Below, in pieces: positions 27,065-41,200 of a stretch of 64,000 bases of DNA. Numbering within the stretch: the first letter of the stretch is position 1; the number at the start of each line of letters is the position of its first letter. The stretch is from positions 14,645,501 to 14,709,500 of the forward strand of contig JAWUZG010000084.1 in the NCBI GenBank assembly GCA_036785705.1, given 5' to 3'. The notes beneath the pieces are model-generated. The model saw nothing but the letters and a program-made list of their open reading frames with translations. It was not told the origin of the DNA and made no database searches. A program made the position numbers and the translations under genes. This DNA comes from Acanthornis magna (taxonomy: Eukaryota > Chordata > Aves > Passeriformes > Acanthizidae).

Positions 27065-28624
27065 GTGTGGGTTGAACTCTCTCTGTGAAAAGCTCTTACT
27101 GTGTTAAAGTGCAAGTCATTAGAAGCAAAATGACAGGCTCTCCCTTGCATACAAGTGTGCAAACAACTGGATACCCTGTGTTGATAGATGGAAGAAAAAA
27201 TGACATAATTTTTGGATTTTCTGTTTCCCAGCAGCACCGTTAGCAATATGCCCAATAGCTCATTCTACATTATGACCCCAAAAGTGTACAATCAGACTCA
27301 CAAAGAAGTAGCCTTTTGTCTGATTTACCTGGTGAGAGCTCAGGACCTCGGAGGTACTTACATTTTGTATCCCCTTCTCCCCTCATGGTTATTCCGAAGG
27401 ATGTGTACTGAAATGCCCAGCTCATTGCCCACACTCTCTCAGCCATCTGATGACCCCTACTAACCTTGGCCAGACTGGAATGATTGTTCAGCCATTTAGC
27501 TGTGGGAGATAACATTAGTCCAAGTTCCTGGCTGTAATTCCTCAGTTTCCAGGCTGGAGAACGTAGGCAAGATGAACCTATCACAGCTGTGGTTTAATGG
27601 GTATAAACAATTAAGTAATTATAAATCAATGAGCTCTGTAACTCTGGTTTTATAATAATTACATTTTAAAAGGCACTACTTAGTTACAATTCAGGAATTA
27701 TTTACAGGCAATAATTAAGGTCAAACTGACTTCCTCTTGTTACATAGAGTATTTGTATGAGCAGCGTGTCAAACAATAAATAATTAAAGGCAAACCTAAT
27801 TGCCTAGTGTACTGAAGTGTGTCATTATCCTAGAGATTATGCTCTTGTGTCTATCACTGGTTATATTTTAAAGATAAAATATGTACTTTTAAAATAAAAA
27901 TGCAAATTGTCTTAATATGTTACTTTTTGGTTAGAATGGTATAATTTCCTTCAGGGTTTTTTTTACTCAACCCACAGGAAAGGGAATAAAATAACAGGAA
28001 AAAGAGTATGGCGCATTCCATGTATGAAGCAATCCTATGAAGAAAGAATAGATGAGAAAAATTAGTGCAATAATTTTACAGGATTATTCCCCACAGTATA
28101 TTTCCCAGTGCTTTGTCTGGTCTAGTTTGCAAAGATGCAAATGATGTTGGTTTTATTGCTTCCCTCAGGGGAGATTATTCCAGTCTAATAACACTCACAG
28201 TTAGGAAATTTTACTGATGTTCAAACTGTTTTTCTTTACCTGACTTTACCCCCATTGCTCCTAGTCATAAATTCCCACAGGCAATTCAGGATAGCTCCTC
28301 TCCTTCCTGGGTGTTCTGAGCCAAGCAATACACAAGAATTTCTTTTAATCTTTAATTGAAGTCTATCTACACGATGGACGCTGGGGCCTTAGAGAGCCTC
28401 CAGGTCTGAAGGCAGCCTCTGGTCACTGCCCACACGTCTGTCTGTGCATGGACAAACTCGTGTGCAGAGATGCGTATTCCTGAAATGCTTACCCCAGACA
28501 GGGCCCTCGTGGTACCCACTGACCCACCAAGCATTCTCTTGCCAATGGATTTATTTTCCAGTTAGGGGAAAGGTCACCTCCAAGGCTGGTAACCTCCAGG
28601 AAAGGTGAATCCATAGGATCAGCA
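27065..28624. other. Intergenic stretch, no gene recognised
   Basis: The stretch between the deleted LTR and a CR1 fragment. Apart from the motif-dense block at 27,585-27,840 (listed separately), I recognise no gene, repeat or RNA. Confidence 0.55.
27585..27840. promoter_or_regulatory. Motif-dense AT-rich block, possible enhancer or conserved element
   Basis: Within about 250 bp are an E-box CAGCTG overlapping a RUNX-type TGTGGTTT (27,584-27,597) and a forkhead-type ATAAACAA (27,603-27,610). At least six ATTA/TAAT homeodomain cores follow, for example TTAAGTAATTATAA and AATAATTAAGG, plus a nuclear-receptor half site AAGGTCA (27,717-27,723). There is no repeat signature and no reading frame. 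The clustering suggests a distal regulatory element, but this rests on composition and motif matches alone. Confidence 0.28.
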
Positions 28625-28870
28625 CACAGTCATAAATGCGGGAAGGGATCCCAGGGGGTCTCTGGTGTGACCCCCATCACAGAGAAGGGCAAGCTATGAA
28701 AACAGACCGTGTTGTACAAGACTTTCCCAGATGGGCCTCAAAAGCCCTTAAAACCACACATTCCCCCAACCTTTCTTAGTGACCTGTTTGAACACTCCAT
28801 TTTGTCATTGAAATAATTTTTCCTTTCCACCCAGTCAGAAATGAATCTTGTACTTGGTAGTCTTCTAGGA
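28625..28870 (-). mobile_element. Old CR1 LINE fragment, antisense
   Basis: The plus strand reads as the reverse complement of an old CR1 3' part. 'GGGAAGGGATCCCAGGGGGTC' corresponds to the GGAAGGGACCTCAGGAGGTC tail region. It is followed by CCTCAAAAGCCCTTAAAACC, an ACCTTTCTTAGTGACC stretch, and GAAATAATTTTTCCTTTCC near 28,808, which matches the AAATAGTTTTTCCTAATATCC segment of that family. It is diverged and has small indels. Confidence 0.7.
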
Positions 28871-31120
28871 TTCATTTCATATCTGAGCAGAAACAGCAGT
28901 CAAAAATTGTCTCATGAACTTTGAAGGGTAGAACAGACTTCTGTAGTTTTGGCTCAGCAGAATGTTGTCAAGTAACCTTCTCTCCTTCTTCCAGTCCACT
29001 GTTGATTTGTTTAGATGCTAAATCTGGGGGGGGGGAAGAGTCTTTGGCGCAACATCTTGACAAAGCATGCTTAAAATGCTTGAGTTAAAACACTTAGAAT
29101 ATAGTCTTGTTATGAGAGCCATTTCATAAAATGTTAATAAGTTTCTGATAAAATACTTCACTTTACATGACCACGGTTGTCACACTGTGCAGTCTTTCTG
29201 CATTATTTGTATGGAAAGTGTAATTTTCTACAGGAAATACTCTTTCTTGTCGTGATATCAACGTCAGATGTCCTCGGTGACATCTCCTAAGGGGATTTGC
29301 TTTCAGACCCTGGTGTACAGCTGACTCTGTCCCCAGACTGCCATTCCTGCTCTGTTCTCTGCATTCCTACTGCTGAACAGGAGCCGAGCCTTACCCCACT
29401 CCATCTCACTAGTGCCAACCTCCTCTTTTTAATCTCCATTGGCACTGGATAATTAAATCACCTACTGGTTCCCTTCCCTGAAATATATCACTGTATCTCA
29501 CAGTTCTGGCAGACTCGATTATCACCTGGGAATTGTGCTCCTCCCAGACGGATGTGTCACTGCTTAAGAGATAATATCTATCCTTTTTGCAACAGCAAGT
29601 GAAGTGCATGTTTATTTGAATTTTTTTTTTTTTAGCTAGCAGCCTCTAGTTCTTGCAGTCTTTTGAAGTCCCCTGCCTCTTCTTGCTCTCCTCTGTCACT
29701 TCCAAATGCTGTATTTGTTGAAGAGGGATTATCCGTTCCATAGGCTCAGTATTCCGTCTAAAGTCTTACAAACACTGAGAACAGATATTTCATGTGTCTG
29801 TCAGGCTGTGCTCTGCTTTATACATCCAAGGGTGATGTCAGTCTCTCATTTTTTTGTTGTGGCAGCATAATCCTTGCTCAAGTGCAGCCTGGGCTTTGGT
29901 AGATTCCCTGCCTCAATGTACTCAAAATTATTTTCTGAATGGTAATTCCCCATTATCTTTTTGTAATTGAGAACATCTGTGTAAATGTAGCATCTTCCAC
30001 TTGACCCTTTTTCAAGTTCTAATCTGTTTTTCTTCCAGTATTTGGAATTTTCTTATTGATAACTACAACAGACAGCTCTGTTTTCTGAGGCTCTTCTCCA
30101 CATTTTATTCAGAGTTAAGGATTTAGTAAGATACAGTTGTAGTACTCCATAGCTCAACAGAACAATTTCACAAAGAGTGTCACAGTATTTGTAGTGGGGA
30201 AAATAGGCATTAGTTTCCGAACAAATATATCTGTATAGGGAACAAAATAGAATGCCCGTTTTATAAATTATTACAAGGGAAAAATGATATGCCTTTATGA
30301 TAAAAAGTTTCCAAAACCTAAGGATGATGTATTTCATACAAAGGATGCCTAGGAAACCATTTCAAAAATAACAAGATGAAGGAGTTATGTTCCAAAGAAA
30401 ATGCGTTTATTTTTCATTTGACAAAATATCAGGTTTATAATAAGATTCTTTTGTAGAGATGTACAGATACGCACAGAATCCAAAATAATAACTTAGGGAT
30501 ACTGGAATAGCCTTTAGCAAAAATATTTCAAAGGGGACAGGCTTTTCAAAAACTTGGCTTTGTCTTAAGAACCAAATCAACTCACCATGTTCTTGGAGAC
30601 TTCTGGCACACATGGCTTTGAGAACTTCTGAAAATTTGCCTATGGAGGTGGATCCTGAGCACTTGAAAAAATTATCCTTGAGCTCTTTGGAAAACCTGGC
30701 TACATTTTAGACAAATGCCTGTTCTGTGATCTCTTGCCCTTTGATACACCAAAGCTTCTCATTGCTATTTGATGAACTGCTTGCTGACAGATATTTATTA
30801 GTTTTTAGCTGACTTAAAAAAAATAAGGGAGGAGGGGAATCCTGGATTTTGTAGAGATGTGGCTAAACTATATAGGGAAAATCAAAAAGGCAGCCAAGCA
30901 ATCAATTAAATTTCTCAGTCCCTTGAGATGACCTGGAGTATATGGTCCAACTGCAGGCCTGCAGAGTCTTTCTTACACTCCAATTCTTAGTTGCATCAAG
31001 GCTTCAAGGTTTTATTAATGTTACTGAGAAATGTTTGCATAGACTTTTCCACCACCAAAGGGGAAGAAAATACAGCAAAATTTTGTGCTGATGCAGAGAA
31101 TGGTTAGACAGTTTGGAAAG

Positions 31121-31150
31121 TATTTTTATATATATTTATATATATAAATA
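31121..31150. repeat. AT-rich quasi-palindromic microsatellite
   Basis: Thirty bases consist only of A and T, built from TATATA and TTTATA units and nearly self-complementary. Such tracks vary in length and can extrude as hairpins. No function is implied. Confidence 0.75.
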
Positions 31151-34100
31151 CCATAACCAATCCCACAAAGTTTTTCCTAATAAAAGAAACAAGAAGACCA
31201 TGTGTACTAGGATGTATCCAGTATTTCACAAAAACCTGATTTTAAATATCACCTACAATGGCTATATTAATCTAATGTAGTGAGGCAGGCATTTACTAAG
31301 ATTTCTGGATTACATCCATGTTTTTCAGGTATACATTTTGACACAACACATCATGCCTATTTTCCATCCTGACAGTGTAAATGCTAACCTGGGCATTCTT
31401 TTCCAGCCTCCCACCCCCTAAAAAGCATCTAAAGTGAATGTATAGAATGCACATCCTGGAAATCTCCTTGTATATTTAACCGACAATTAAAATCTTGTGG
31501 CTTGCCTGCATTTCTGAGCATATAGCAGACAAAATGTGATCTGGTGCAAATCCAGATAGGATCAGCAGGAATATCTTGGGTGGTCTGGAAGTGTCCTAGG
31601 TGAAACTGTAAGGCTACCTGCTGTATTATATTCCCAACCGTTTCATGAGCAGTAGTTGATGCTTGACAGACTGCCTGGAAGAACTCTGTGCAATTATTTT
31701 TCATCCCTGTATATTAAAATGGACCATTTTTTTGAAGCATATGCCTCTCTTGCTGTACTCACAGATGTTAAATTTGCAAGAATAGTAATTATTTACAGGA
31801 CTAGGTGGTTAACTTGCTCTTGTTTCAACTACCAGTGCTATCCTGACTAATCAGTATTTAATTCTGCATTCCACCTCTCTATTGACCTTTGAAAAGACTT
31901 CTTGCTATCTATCAGATGATTGTATGTAGTAGGAATTGTTTTAGATCTTACATGGATGATTAATTCTCTGGTTTTCAACATGGTGAGAAGGGTAGACCTC
32001 TACAATGCATTTCTAAAAATTACATTGAAGTAGTTTCTAAGCAATAGAAGTGGCAGAACTGTGCCATGGGGGCAGTGATCTGGGCTACATGATAGAAAAC
32101 AACATTAATACTTTGTTTTTAGAGATTATTTGTTTACTTATTCCCCATAGCCTCTTTTCAAAGATTATCCAAGAGATGATTAACTATAGCAGCAAGGTAA
32201 AGATATGATTGCATAATAGATATGGTTTAGGATGAGTTTTAATCTGTACTGAATCTTTTCACTAAATAATGAATGATATGTAGCTGATGGAAGAGATACA
32301 GGAGAGAAAGAGCAGCTGGTGTTCTGAGTGATTCTATGATATTGTAATTATGTTTCTAAATCTGTGCCAGGTGCTTTAACAATTCTAGCTAGGATTTATT
32401 TTATGTGGATGTAAATAAATAGAGATTGTGGTTAATTTTCCTGTTTCCTGAAATAAGACTTTATAGGTGTCAGTGAAAACAATGTGATTGAGGCCTAGGA
32501 AAAATAGGAGACTTAATTATTGGAACTGTGCAACTAAAGTAATGGGGTGCTCGAGTGGTTGACTGGGCAGCAAGGGGTGATTTAGACATGATTTAGCAGG
32601 TTATTTTAGTCCATCAAAGGGTCTGTATTTTTCTTAATAAGCACATGAAAGCTAGGAAATGACCAAACTTAGGGCATGAGCCCATGGTGCAATGACTGGA
32701 GTTAGCATGGGTACATATTGTATGGGCAAGTCACTAATCAATAGAAAAATGCCTTGCAGATTGATGACAGAAGCTAAGCAGCAGGGAATACAGGGGGGAA
32801 ATTAAAACAAACAGTTTAGATATAATTAAAGAGCAAGGGAGAAGAGATTTGCATACAAATTTTTTGACTCACCTGCTTGAAAGCTTGACCGGCATCATGC
32901 TTCATTACTTACTGGGCTACGCCGGCTCAGGGAACCCAAGCAACAAATCTGGTCTGGATTTAAGGATGTGGTTAAGGGCGACTGGCTGAGTGAAAGTTCC
33001 TGACTGGCAGCAGAGGGAGGCTCCTGCCAGGGATGAGGAGCTAATGGATGAAGAGTCAAATCTAGAGCAGCATCCAGGGACCCCGCAGAGGCAGTGTGAG
33101 TGGGGCACGGAGGGAAGAAAGGATTTGCAGCTGACAGTAGCACACATGTCAGTTTTAGGAGACCTTAATTATTATATTCTTAAGGGTTTAACTTGATTTA
33201 AATTTAGGTATTTATTTTAATGCAACATAAATCAGATAGCATTACGAATAATATGTTGTTACTCCCAAATAACTGTATTTAACACTGGTGGCCTCCACTT
33301 AAAGCACAGAAGTAAGTGGGAAAGAAACAATCTTGTTCAACCCCCAGTGGAAAAGGCTTGAGATTTTTGTGAGATGTGGTAATATTTTCTATTTCACAAA
33401 ATACCTTTTTTTTGTTTTTGTTTGTTTAAAATATCCTCTAAAGCCATATGAGATTATAACAAATCTCATAATATTCTTTTTAAGTTTCTATGGTGATGGT
33501 TATTGTGCAATTTGCATTTCAACATACAGTTTTGCTCTCTGGACTTGAGCCCTACTGGAACATGATCAACATCAGGATAAACAACAAAGAGAGGATATAA
33601 TTACATGTACTCACAGGAGATGAAAATTAAAACTGTTTTCCAGTTTACAGATGTCAAATGGGCTTGAGTCAATTAGAAAAAATCATCTTTCACCATACAT
33701 TATAACAGTTAATTAATTTTAAAGTGAGGGATGGTCACCTAGTGCAACTTCTTAAGCAGTTGTGCTTCTTTCAGTGATAAGCAAAAGTCTTAAATCTTTT
33801 CTCTGCTGCAGTGCCTAGCAGCGGAAACCAGTCCTTGCCAAAACCCATAAAGCCTTATGCCTTATCCTCCTCTAAATCCCTCCTCAAAACCTTTTTTCTG
33901 CTGTGATGCTGTGAACCACTCCCATCACTTAGACAAGCAGTGAGCTGTAGTGAAGTCTGTTTGCTTTACAACTGTAAAGCAGTCTTTCCAATCCACTCCC
34001 ACCTTGTTTATCTCTTTCATCCATTGCTTTTATCCTGTCCGATAAGAACCCTGTTAGATCTGTGATGCAGGAACTCTTTCTTATTATTGTTTGCAAAATA

Positions 34101-34565
34101 CCTAATTAAATGGAATCCTTTCATTTGGGGTTTCTAGGCGCAACTGTAATATAAATAGTAAATAATAACTTTGTGAGATTATCTCTAACCCAAAAATCTC
34201 AAAATAAGCCTTCATTAGTAGGTGATGTGCAGTGCACTGGGATGCCACAACAGGACCTCAGTACTAGACAAATCCTACCCAGTAATATGTAGGAACAGTA
34301 ATAGATTTGTGCAACTGTGCATATGTAAGTCTGTACAGCTGCTCTCACCATCCAGACTAGGAAGTTAGAATGAAAAGCATTTCCATTGTTTTGTAGTACA
34401 CAGCAAAATATTCTGTACATACTTTTGTCTGTTTTATTGGTTTTCTGGTTGACCACCTGTGCCCTAAGAGCCTCCCACATTAATGGAGCTTAGGAATAAA
34501 GTGTAACCTGATACTCCTCACATTTGGACCATAATAACATACCTTGTCCTGCAGTGAAAAGTGTT

Positions 34566-34583
34566 TCATCGCAGAAGCGATGA
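34566..34583. other. Short perfect hairpin
   Basis: TCATCGC and GCGATGA are exact reverse complements around an AGAA loop, giving a 7-bp stem with a tetraloop. It is too short to be a microRNA precursor and has no U-run to suggest an RNA polymerase III terminator. Confidence 0.5.
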
Positions 34584-37149
34584 GATCATTGGTGAAACCT
34601 TACAGGAGAGGTTACAGGTGAAAGTGCTGGGTCATTTCAGTGTGACTGGGCTTTTAGCATGGCAACATAGTTGTGATATTGATAATTAAGTCAAAACTGG
34701 CAAGGAAAATGAATACCCAGGGCATCACTAAGCCAGGAGGAGAACACTATGTCTTTTGAGAAGTCTGTGTAACTGGTCATACCTGTTCTAAAATGAGTGC
34801 AGTCTTTGAAAAGCATTAAAGGAAACTGACCTTACCTTAGTGCCTAATCATAATAAATGACAGACTGAGTTAATTATTACTTGGCAATTCTTTATTTAAA
34901 CTTTGTACTAAGATTCATTTGCAGTATATTCTTTCATGCAGAACATAAAAGATGTAATTGTGTGCAGAGTGGGAGTGGTGTTTCCCTAGGTCAGGCAAGG
35001 AATAATTCCTTTATATATTTGCCCTGTATGAAAAATATATGCATGCTGTACATGAGTATCCCAGTTTATAGGACTGCTTCTAGTAATTGTTTGCACAAAT
35101 TGAGGACAGTCACTTTCCTAACGCTTGGGTGTCACTTTTCTTCTTGGACTGATGGAAAGGAGCAAGACACTGATGTGTTTGCACAGTGCAGCAGTAACTT
35201 GGTAAATTCTTCAAGACCCAGTCTTCATCCTTCCCCCCTCTGTGTATCAGTATTTCTAAATAAGCTGATCTGATCACTCCATCTCATAGTCCTGTAGGAC
35301 TTGGTAAACAGTCAGAGCCCAGACTTTGCTCCCAGGCTGTTGATTAGCTATTCCCAGGGATAGACAAAGTAATTTTTACTGAACGTTTATAATCAAGGAC
35401 TGAAGCTGACCTTCTGCCTTCAGAAACCTGTTACGGACGCTGTCTCACTGGATCACTTTTCTGAACCAAAACATATGTGTACCTTTTGTATGTGTCTAAC
35501 ACCTGTAGTTGTTGCACCAAGAAATTTCTGTGAATTAACAAAGGTATAGGACATGTGGAATGAGACACAAGCAAGTAAAAGTCACTTTGGAAGATGTTAA
35601 TATAATTTCGTGAAAATAATGCAGCATCTTGAGAAAGGGGGAATACTAGAAAATATTCTAGGGTTTTACTTATTTTTCTGCAAAGCAGGGTTCTTCTTTT
35701 TATTTAATCATTCTCTTGCCTCCCCCACCCCAGCTCTCCCACCTCCCAAATAAGAGGCTTTGCCCCCTCCCAAAATAAAAACCAAAAGACAACCCCCTAA
35801 AAACTTCTGAACCTGACTTCCTTGGATAACCATCAGGTTTTTTGTCAAAAACAACAGGATCCCGTTGAGACTGAGATAATTCATGCTGAAATTGTAACTC
35901 ATTCTCAGGCAGGCAGGAAAGATTTCTTCCAGCACATTGCTCCTCAAAGCTGCTGCTCTTCCTCCCATCTTTGGGCTCCGTTCCTGCAGCTCACAGCTGT
36001 ATTTTGAGCTCAAGGCCCCTGGCCATTCCCTACCTGGGGAACGGGCGGCAAGCTGGTGGCATCTCCCTGTGCTTGTTTCCAGCATAGCATGGAGCTTTCC
36101 GTGCTCAAGGGAGGCTGAATGAGTTGAGTCAACATCAACACAAAGGTGAAGAGTGAAAGTCAGACTCGATCACTTCACTCAGGGCTGGCTGATGTTTGTT
36201 AGTGGTGTCTGGGCCAGTGCAGGTGAATTAGAGAACACCGACTAAAGCCTGGACTCCGTTGAACTGGGAACTTTAGAAGTTTCCATAGAGAGGGAAAAGG
36301 AAGAAAAATAATTGCCTTTGCTCCAGGGGATCGGGAACGATGTGCTAGCTGCACTACATACACAGAAATAAGCTGTAAAAGTAATCTCTGGCCATCCTGT
36401 GGGAGACTGGAACCACAAAGCTGCTCACAGCCACTTTAATTAGTGCTGAAGTTACTAGCCCTCAAGGCAACTTCCTTTAGTAGCCCTTCTCTGCGAGTGC
36501 TTTGGGCTCACCTACTCTGCCCTTTCAGTCTCTGCACTGCGGAACTCTCAGCTCAGGGGGTCCAAGATGCCTTCTCTGTATCACAGAAAAATGCAAGCAA
36601 TTACAGCGAAGGAAACTTGTTTTTCCGGCGTGGGGAAAATGGACGGTGTGCCACAGAGTACTCATTGTTTCATGACAGAACCACTGTTTTTTTCTGTTAT
36701 CAAATACTTTTATAAAGTAAATGTTTTTCTAAGCTCTACTATTTTTCTGCCCTTTAGATACTCTTGTTCTATGTCCTTCACCCTGTATTTTTCTTAATGT
36801 TTTCTTCATGTGTATATTTCTTAATATCCCCTTGGCATCTAAAGTCTTTGTCCTATTTTTTTTTCAGTAGGCTTCTTTTTTCCTTCTTTCTTTTCTTTGC
36901 TTTATTCTCTCTTGCATATTCCTCTCCCTTTTCCCCAGGATTATATTTATTTATTAACTGCACTTAAGCAGCCTCAGTTGACCACAACTGACCTTCTGCC
37001 ATGAGGGCATATTATACTAGTCGCAATCTACAAAGCGTAGCAGAAAGGAATTTTATCCTTTTTCCACAGATAAGGAAAATGTGGCTCTGGTCAGTCAGTG
37101 TCTTGACCTAACCCATGAAAGGAAGCCAGATGCTTTTGGGCTTGAGATA

Positions 37150-38262
37150 ATTTAGGATAGGATAGGATATTTCAATTGGCAGGGACCTACAATGATATCT
37201 AGTCCATTTGCCTGACCACTTCAGGGCTGATGAGAAGTTAAAACCTGTCATTAGGGAAAGTGCTTGTGTCGCTCTGGAAAGTCCCAAATGGCTCTGAAAC
37301 ACTGGCAGGTTTGGGGCACTGGCCACCTCTTTGGGAAGCATTTGAGCACCCTCTCAGTAAAGAAATGCTTTACAATGTCAAGTAAGGGTTTATCTCCTCA
37401 GTCTCATCTGTCCTATCACTCGATACCACAGAGAACAGATCAGCACCTGCCTCTCACTTCCCATTCTTGAGAAGCTGTAGAGACCAGCGAGGCCATAGCT
37501 CAGCTTCCTTTTCTCCCCACTAGACAAAGCCAAAGACTCAAACCCCTCCCCACAGGACATTCCTTCCAGCCCTTTCATCTTTTTTGCCCTTCTCTGGATA
37601 CTTTTGAGTACCTTCACATCCTTCTATAATTGTGGGGCCCAGAACTGCCCACAGTGAGCGAAGCTGAACACTGCAGGGTTATCATCTCCTTTGACCAGCT
37701 GGCGATGCTGTTTGATGCACCCCAGGATGGAATTTGTCCTCTGACCTTCTACTGAGCTGCTGCCAGCCAGCACCCCAAGATCCCTGCCGGATCCACTCCT
37801 CTCCCAATTTACAACTGTGCTCAGCATTCCTCCATCCCAGGTGCAGAATCCAGCATTTGGGCTTGATAAATCTCATCCCATTAATCGCAGCCTAATGCTC
37901 CAATCTATCCAGATCCCTCTGCAAGGCCTCCTGTCCTTCAAGCCAGTCAACAGCATTTCCCAGTTTGGTACTGCCAGCAAACCTGCTAATGATGATTTAA
38001 CTCCCACATCCAGACCATTAATACCAACATAGAACATGACTGATCCCAGAGCTGAGCCCTGAGGACGCTGCTGGTGGATGTTTTCCAGGCAGGTGAAGCC
38101 CCATTCACCACAACCCCGTGAGCACTGTCCCAGCGCAGTGTACCCACTCACCTCAGTGCTGGACAACTTGTCCAGAAGGATACTGTGAGGGACAGTATCA
38201 AAAGCCTTAGGAAAATCCAGAAAACCCAGATTTTTCATGAGTCCAGCTGATATGAGGCTATC
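37150..38262 (-). mobile_element. CR1-type LINE fragment (about 1.1 kb), antisense
   Basis: On the minus strand the translation carries reverse-transcriptase landmarks in order: FLDFPKAFDTVPHSILLDKL near 38,220-38,160, a degraded 'QGSALGSVMFYVGINGLD' near 38,060-38,010, and later FAHCGQFWAPQL at 37,660-37,624. Near 37,610 comes a VLKSIQRRAKKMKGLEGM-like segment. The catalytic YADD-type motif is lost, and frameshifts separate the pieces. The 3' end at about 37,150 shows ATCCTATCCTATCC when read in sense, the short tandem repeat typical of CR1 ends. A T-rich tract (38,270-38,296) abuts the 5' side. This is a dead fragment of the ORF2 C-terminus plus 3' UTR. Confidence 0.9.
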
Positions 38263-41200
38263 AGTCTTTTCTTTTTTTTAATTTTTTTTTTTTTAAACCA
38301 CACCCTCTGTGTACACTTTCTTTTCTCTTTTGTACTTTTCCAGAGCGAACAGTGCTAACCCCTGGCCGCTTTGCTGCGTGGATACCTTCCCACCCATTCA
38401 GCAGCAATGATCTCAGGTTACAGGATGTTTCATCAAATACAGAACACCTGTATTGCATAACTCAAGCAAGTTGAACAGTACACCCATCTTGAAATAACAC
38501 TAGACACACAAGTTAATTGCATAGCTGCTGTGGAAAAAAAGCTCCACTAAAATTAATTATTTGGTGGTAACTATTCTGTGACTCTATCAGCAATGGCAGT
38601 AACTTGCATGTTTAACTTAAGATAACGTGTTCAGTGCTTGCTATTTTCCAGTAATCATGTGATTGAGTGGTATTTAAATATTTTAAAATGACATTTTGGA
38701 AGAATGCTTGCACAAAAAACCCCAAGCTAACACAGCAAGAAAATGTCACTCCCACTACCTCTCTAAACATTACTGACAACTCTTATCATAACTTATTAAA
38801 AATAAATGGAAAAAAATAGAGTGAGTACCCTTGTTTGATTTTACCCATGTACTGCTGCAGGGCAATGGAGAAAAGTGCACAACTGGGGGAGAAGGAGGAA
38901 GAAAAGAGGTACTTGACTGACATGTATAAATGAAGATCAAACAGTCTTTTTGGTTTTGTTGTCCTCCTGTGTGGCAAATGATTTGGTTGACGACAGGTTT
39001 TTTGAGTTACATGATGAAATATATGCTCTATCTCATTTACAAAGCAAAAGGACTGCTGTCCTTTTACTCTGGGTGACATTACCTCTCCAAACATAAACTT
39101 TTAGTTCTGAGAGCAAGATAGAATCAGCTTCATTTAATGAGAGTGGAAATTAAATATCCAATACATCTAATAATTAGATTCTAAGTTTCTAATATGGAAA
39201 TGAATATTTGGCTCATAAGAGAAAAAATTTGATTTTTAGACTTTCTAAAAATCAAAGAGAGAACCATTTTTCATCAATTCTCTCAAAAGAGAGAATAGAT
39301 TTTCTCAATGGGTTTTAGCATTTCTGGTTGCATGTCAAAGAAAGAACCATGTTCTGTCTACATAAGGGTCACTATGAAAATAAAGTAGGTTATGTAGAAG
39401 AGGTTGTTTATTCAAATCCTAAGGTGTATGTTTGAATTCCAAGATAAAAACTTACCTGTATTAAACCACTTATTTTAGACTGGAAGACTCCACCAGTTAC
39501 AGCGATGCTGTTACATGGGTACAACAAACTCCCTTCCTCTGATACCACACATTCAGAGGGGCTTTTTCTGCTTTTATTTTGGGTGAACTTAACCCTTTTC
39601 AAGTCAGAACAATGTAACATTTAACACTGTGAAGCTAACCACACTCACAAAGGCACTATACATCTGTGTTACCATATTATCTTGAAAGGGCATTTACTCA
39701 TTTTTACACGTCAGCAGTTGAATTGGGCCTGTTATCATTTTTCCTGGGTGTCTGGAGGTTTGGGATTCAGTGTTTTGAGTGCTAATGTAATACAGAGATC
39801 TTGCAGAAATAGCATCTACTGGAAGTTCACAGCAGCTGTTTTTCTGTCTGTATTTTGTTAAGATGCTTCATTATTAATGGAAATTCTAAGGGAGTTGTTA
39901 TGCTATATTAACACATAACAAGAGATTTCAATCTATTATTGAGTCATAATAGCTACTGGCATGGTATTTTTTTGAATAGTAACTGGTTGGAGAGCAACTT
40001 CTGGACATGTTCCTGCAGCAACACCCACTCTTCTAGGGAAAAGGATTATCAATGCAAATTACAGGGGTGTGTTTATTAAAGGTTACTAATTTGAAAAATG
40101 AAAAATCTGCTGAGATGAATGATTGGACCAAAAGAAGATTATAAGAAACATGGAAAGCTAAAGAGGTTTTTGTTAAAAGGGTGGCCTGGAATCTGTAATT
40201 GCTCATTTCTCCAGATTTATTCTAAAGTGCCTATTCAAACCTCCATTTCAAGCATCCAGGACTTTTCTAAAGCATCTTAAGTATTTCGATTAGAGCTAGC
40301 TAATCCATAGGTTTTTTCCTTGTCATCTAAATTTCTTCTGGAATGTGTACAATAAGCAAAAGCCTTGAATAACCATACATCCAACCTAAACCCTTTCAGG
40401 AACCAAAATCTTGATATCTCTTTGGAGGCTGTGAGCATGTCTGGGTCTGGCTCTAAATGAAATGTTTGTCACAACTGACACAGAAAAGAAGCTTTTTAAA
40501 TTTCATTTTATATAAATGACACTCCTTCAAGAATCTCCACTACATAATACACTGTGACTCCTGCTGGAGGGTCTTCACATCTGCATCTCCCATGACAAAA
40601 GCTTTGCTGAGGGACAGTGCTTTAACTTCCATCTGCTTACTCATCTTCCTCTTGCTCAAGCTAAAAAAAAAAAGTAGGACACAGATTCAAGCATTTTCTA
40701 TAAACTAAACACAGAGTAGAATTCAAGACTCCCTGGTCCCATGTAAATGATCTTTTGATTGCTTGAGGTTTCATAGGTCCCACTGCTGTCTCTTTCTGAG
40801 CCAGTGAATAGTTTCACAACATTTTCAACCAAAAGGAATGAGAGTACTCCCTCCAAATTTAGAATGGCTGAAGTTTTTGCTCTCGTCTTGAAATGGGAGA
40901 AATTTGGTTGCACCTCCTCATTACAAAAGGGTAACAGGTTTTCATAATTCTGAATAACTGCCTTGGATACGACTTGATGGAGCTGGTACTTCCTTCTCCT
41001 CAGGAAAAAAATAATAATCCCTGGTTACATTTTATTCAAAGACGGTGCTTAGTCATCCACCTTTAGGAATGGATTCTAGGTTGAGATTTCTCAAATAGGA
41101 GGAAGCTGCTGTTCTGCTCTGTTCAGTCTAACACCCAGACATGGCTCAAGATTAAAGACCTACTGTTGCTCATGTTGTGTGCTACTGGTTCCTTATTTTA

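Larger units (their letters stand above)
28871..37149. other. Intergenic stretch, no gene recognised
   Basis: No exon, RNA gene or repeat family is recognised. Small features are a run of 10 G (29,026-29,035), an AT-palindromic microsatellite (31,121-31,150), a short perfect hairpin (34,566-34,583) and a pyrimidine-rich track (about 36,770-36,960). A moderately GC-richer patch lies at 32,880-33,140. Reading frames reach about 130 codons (34,881-35,273; 35,708-36,085) but show no domain, transmembrane pattern or splice context that I trust. Confidence 0.5.
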
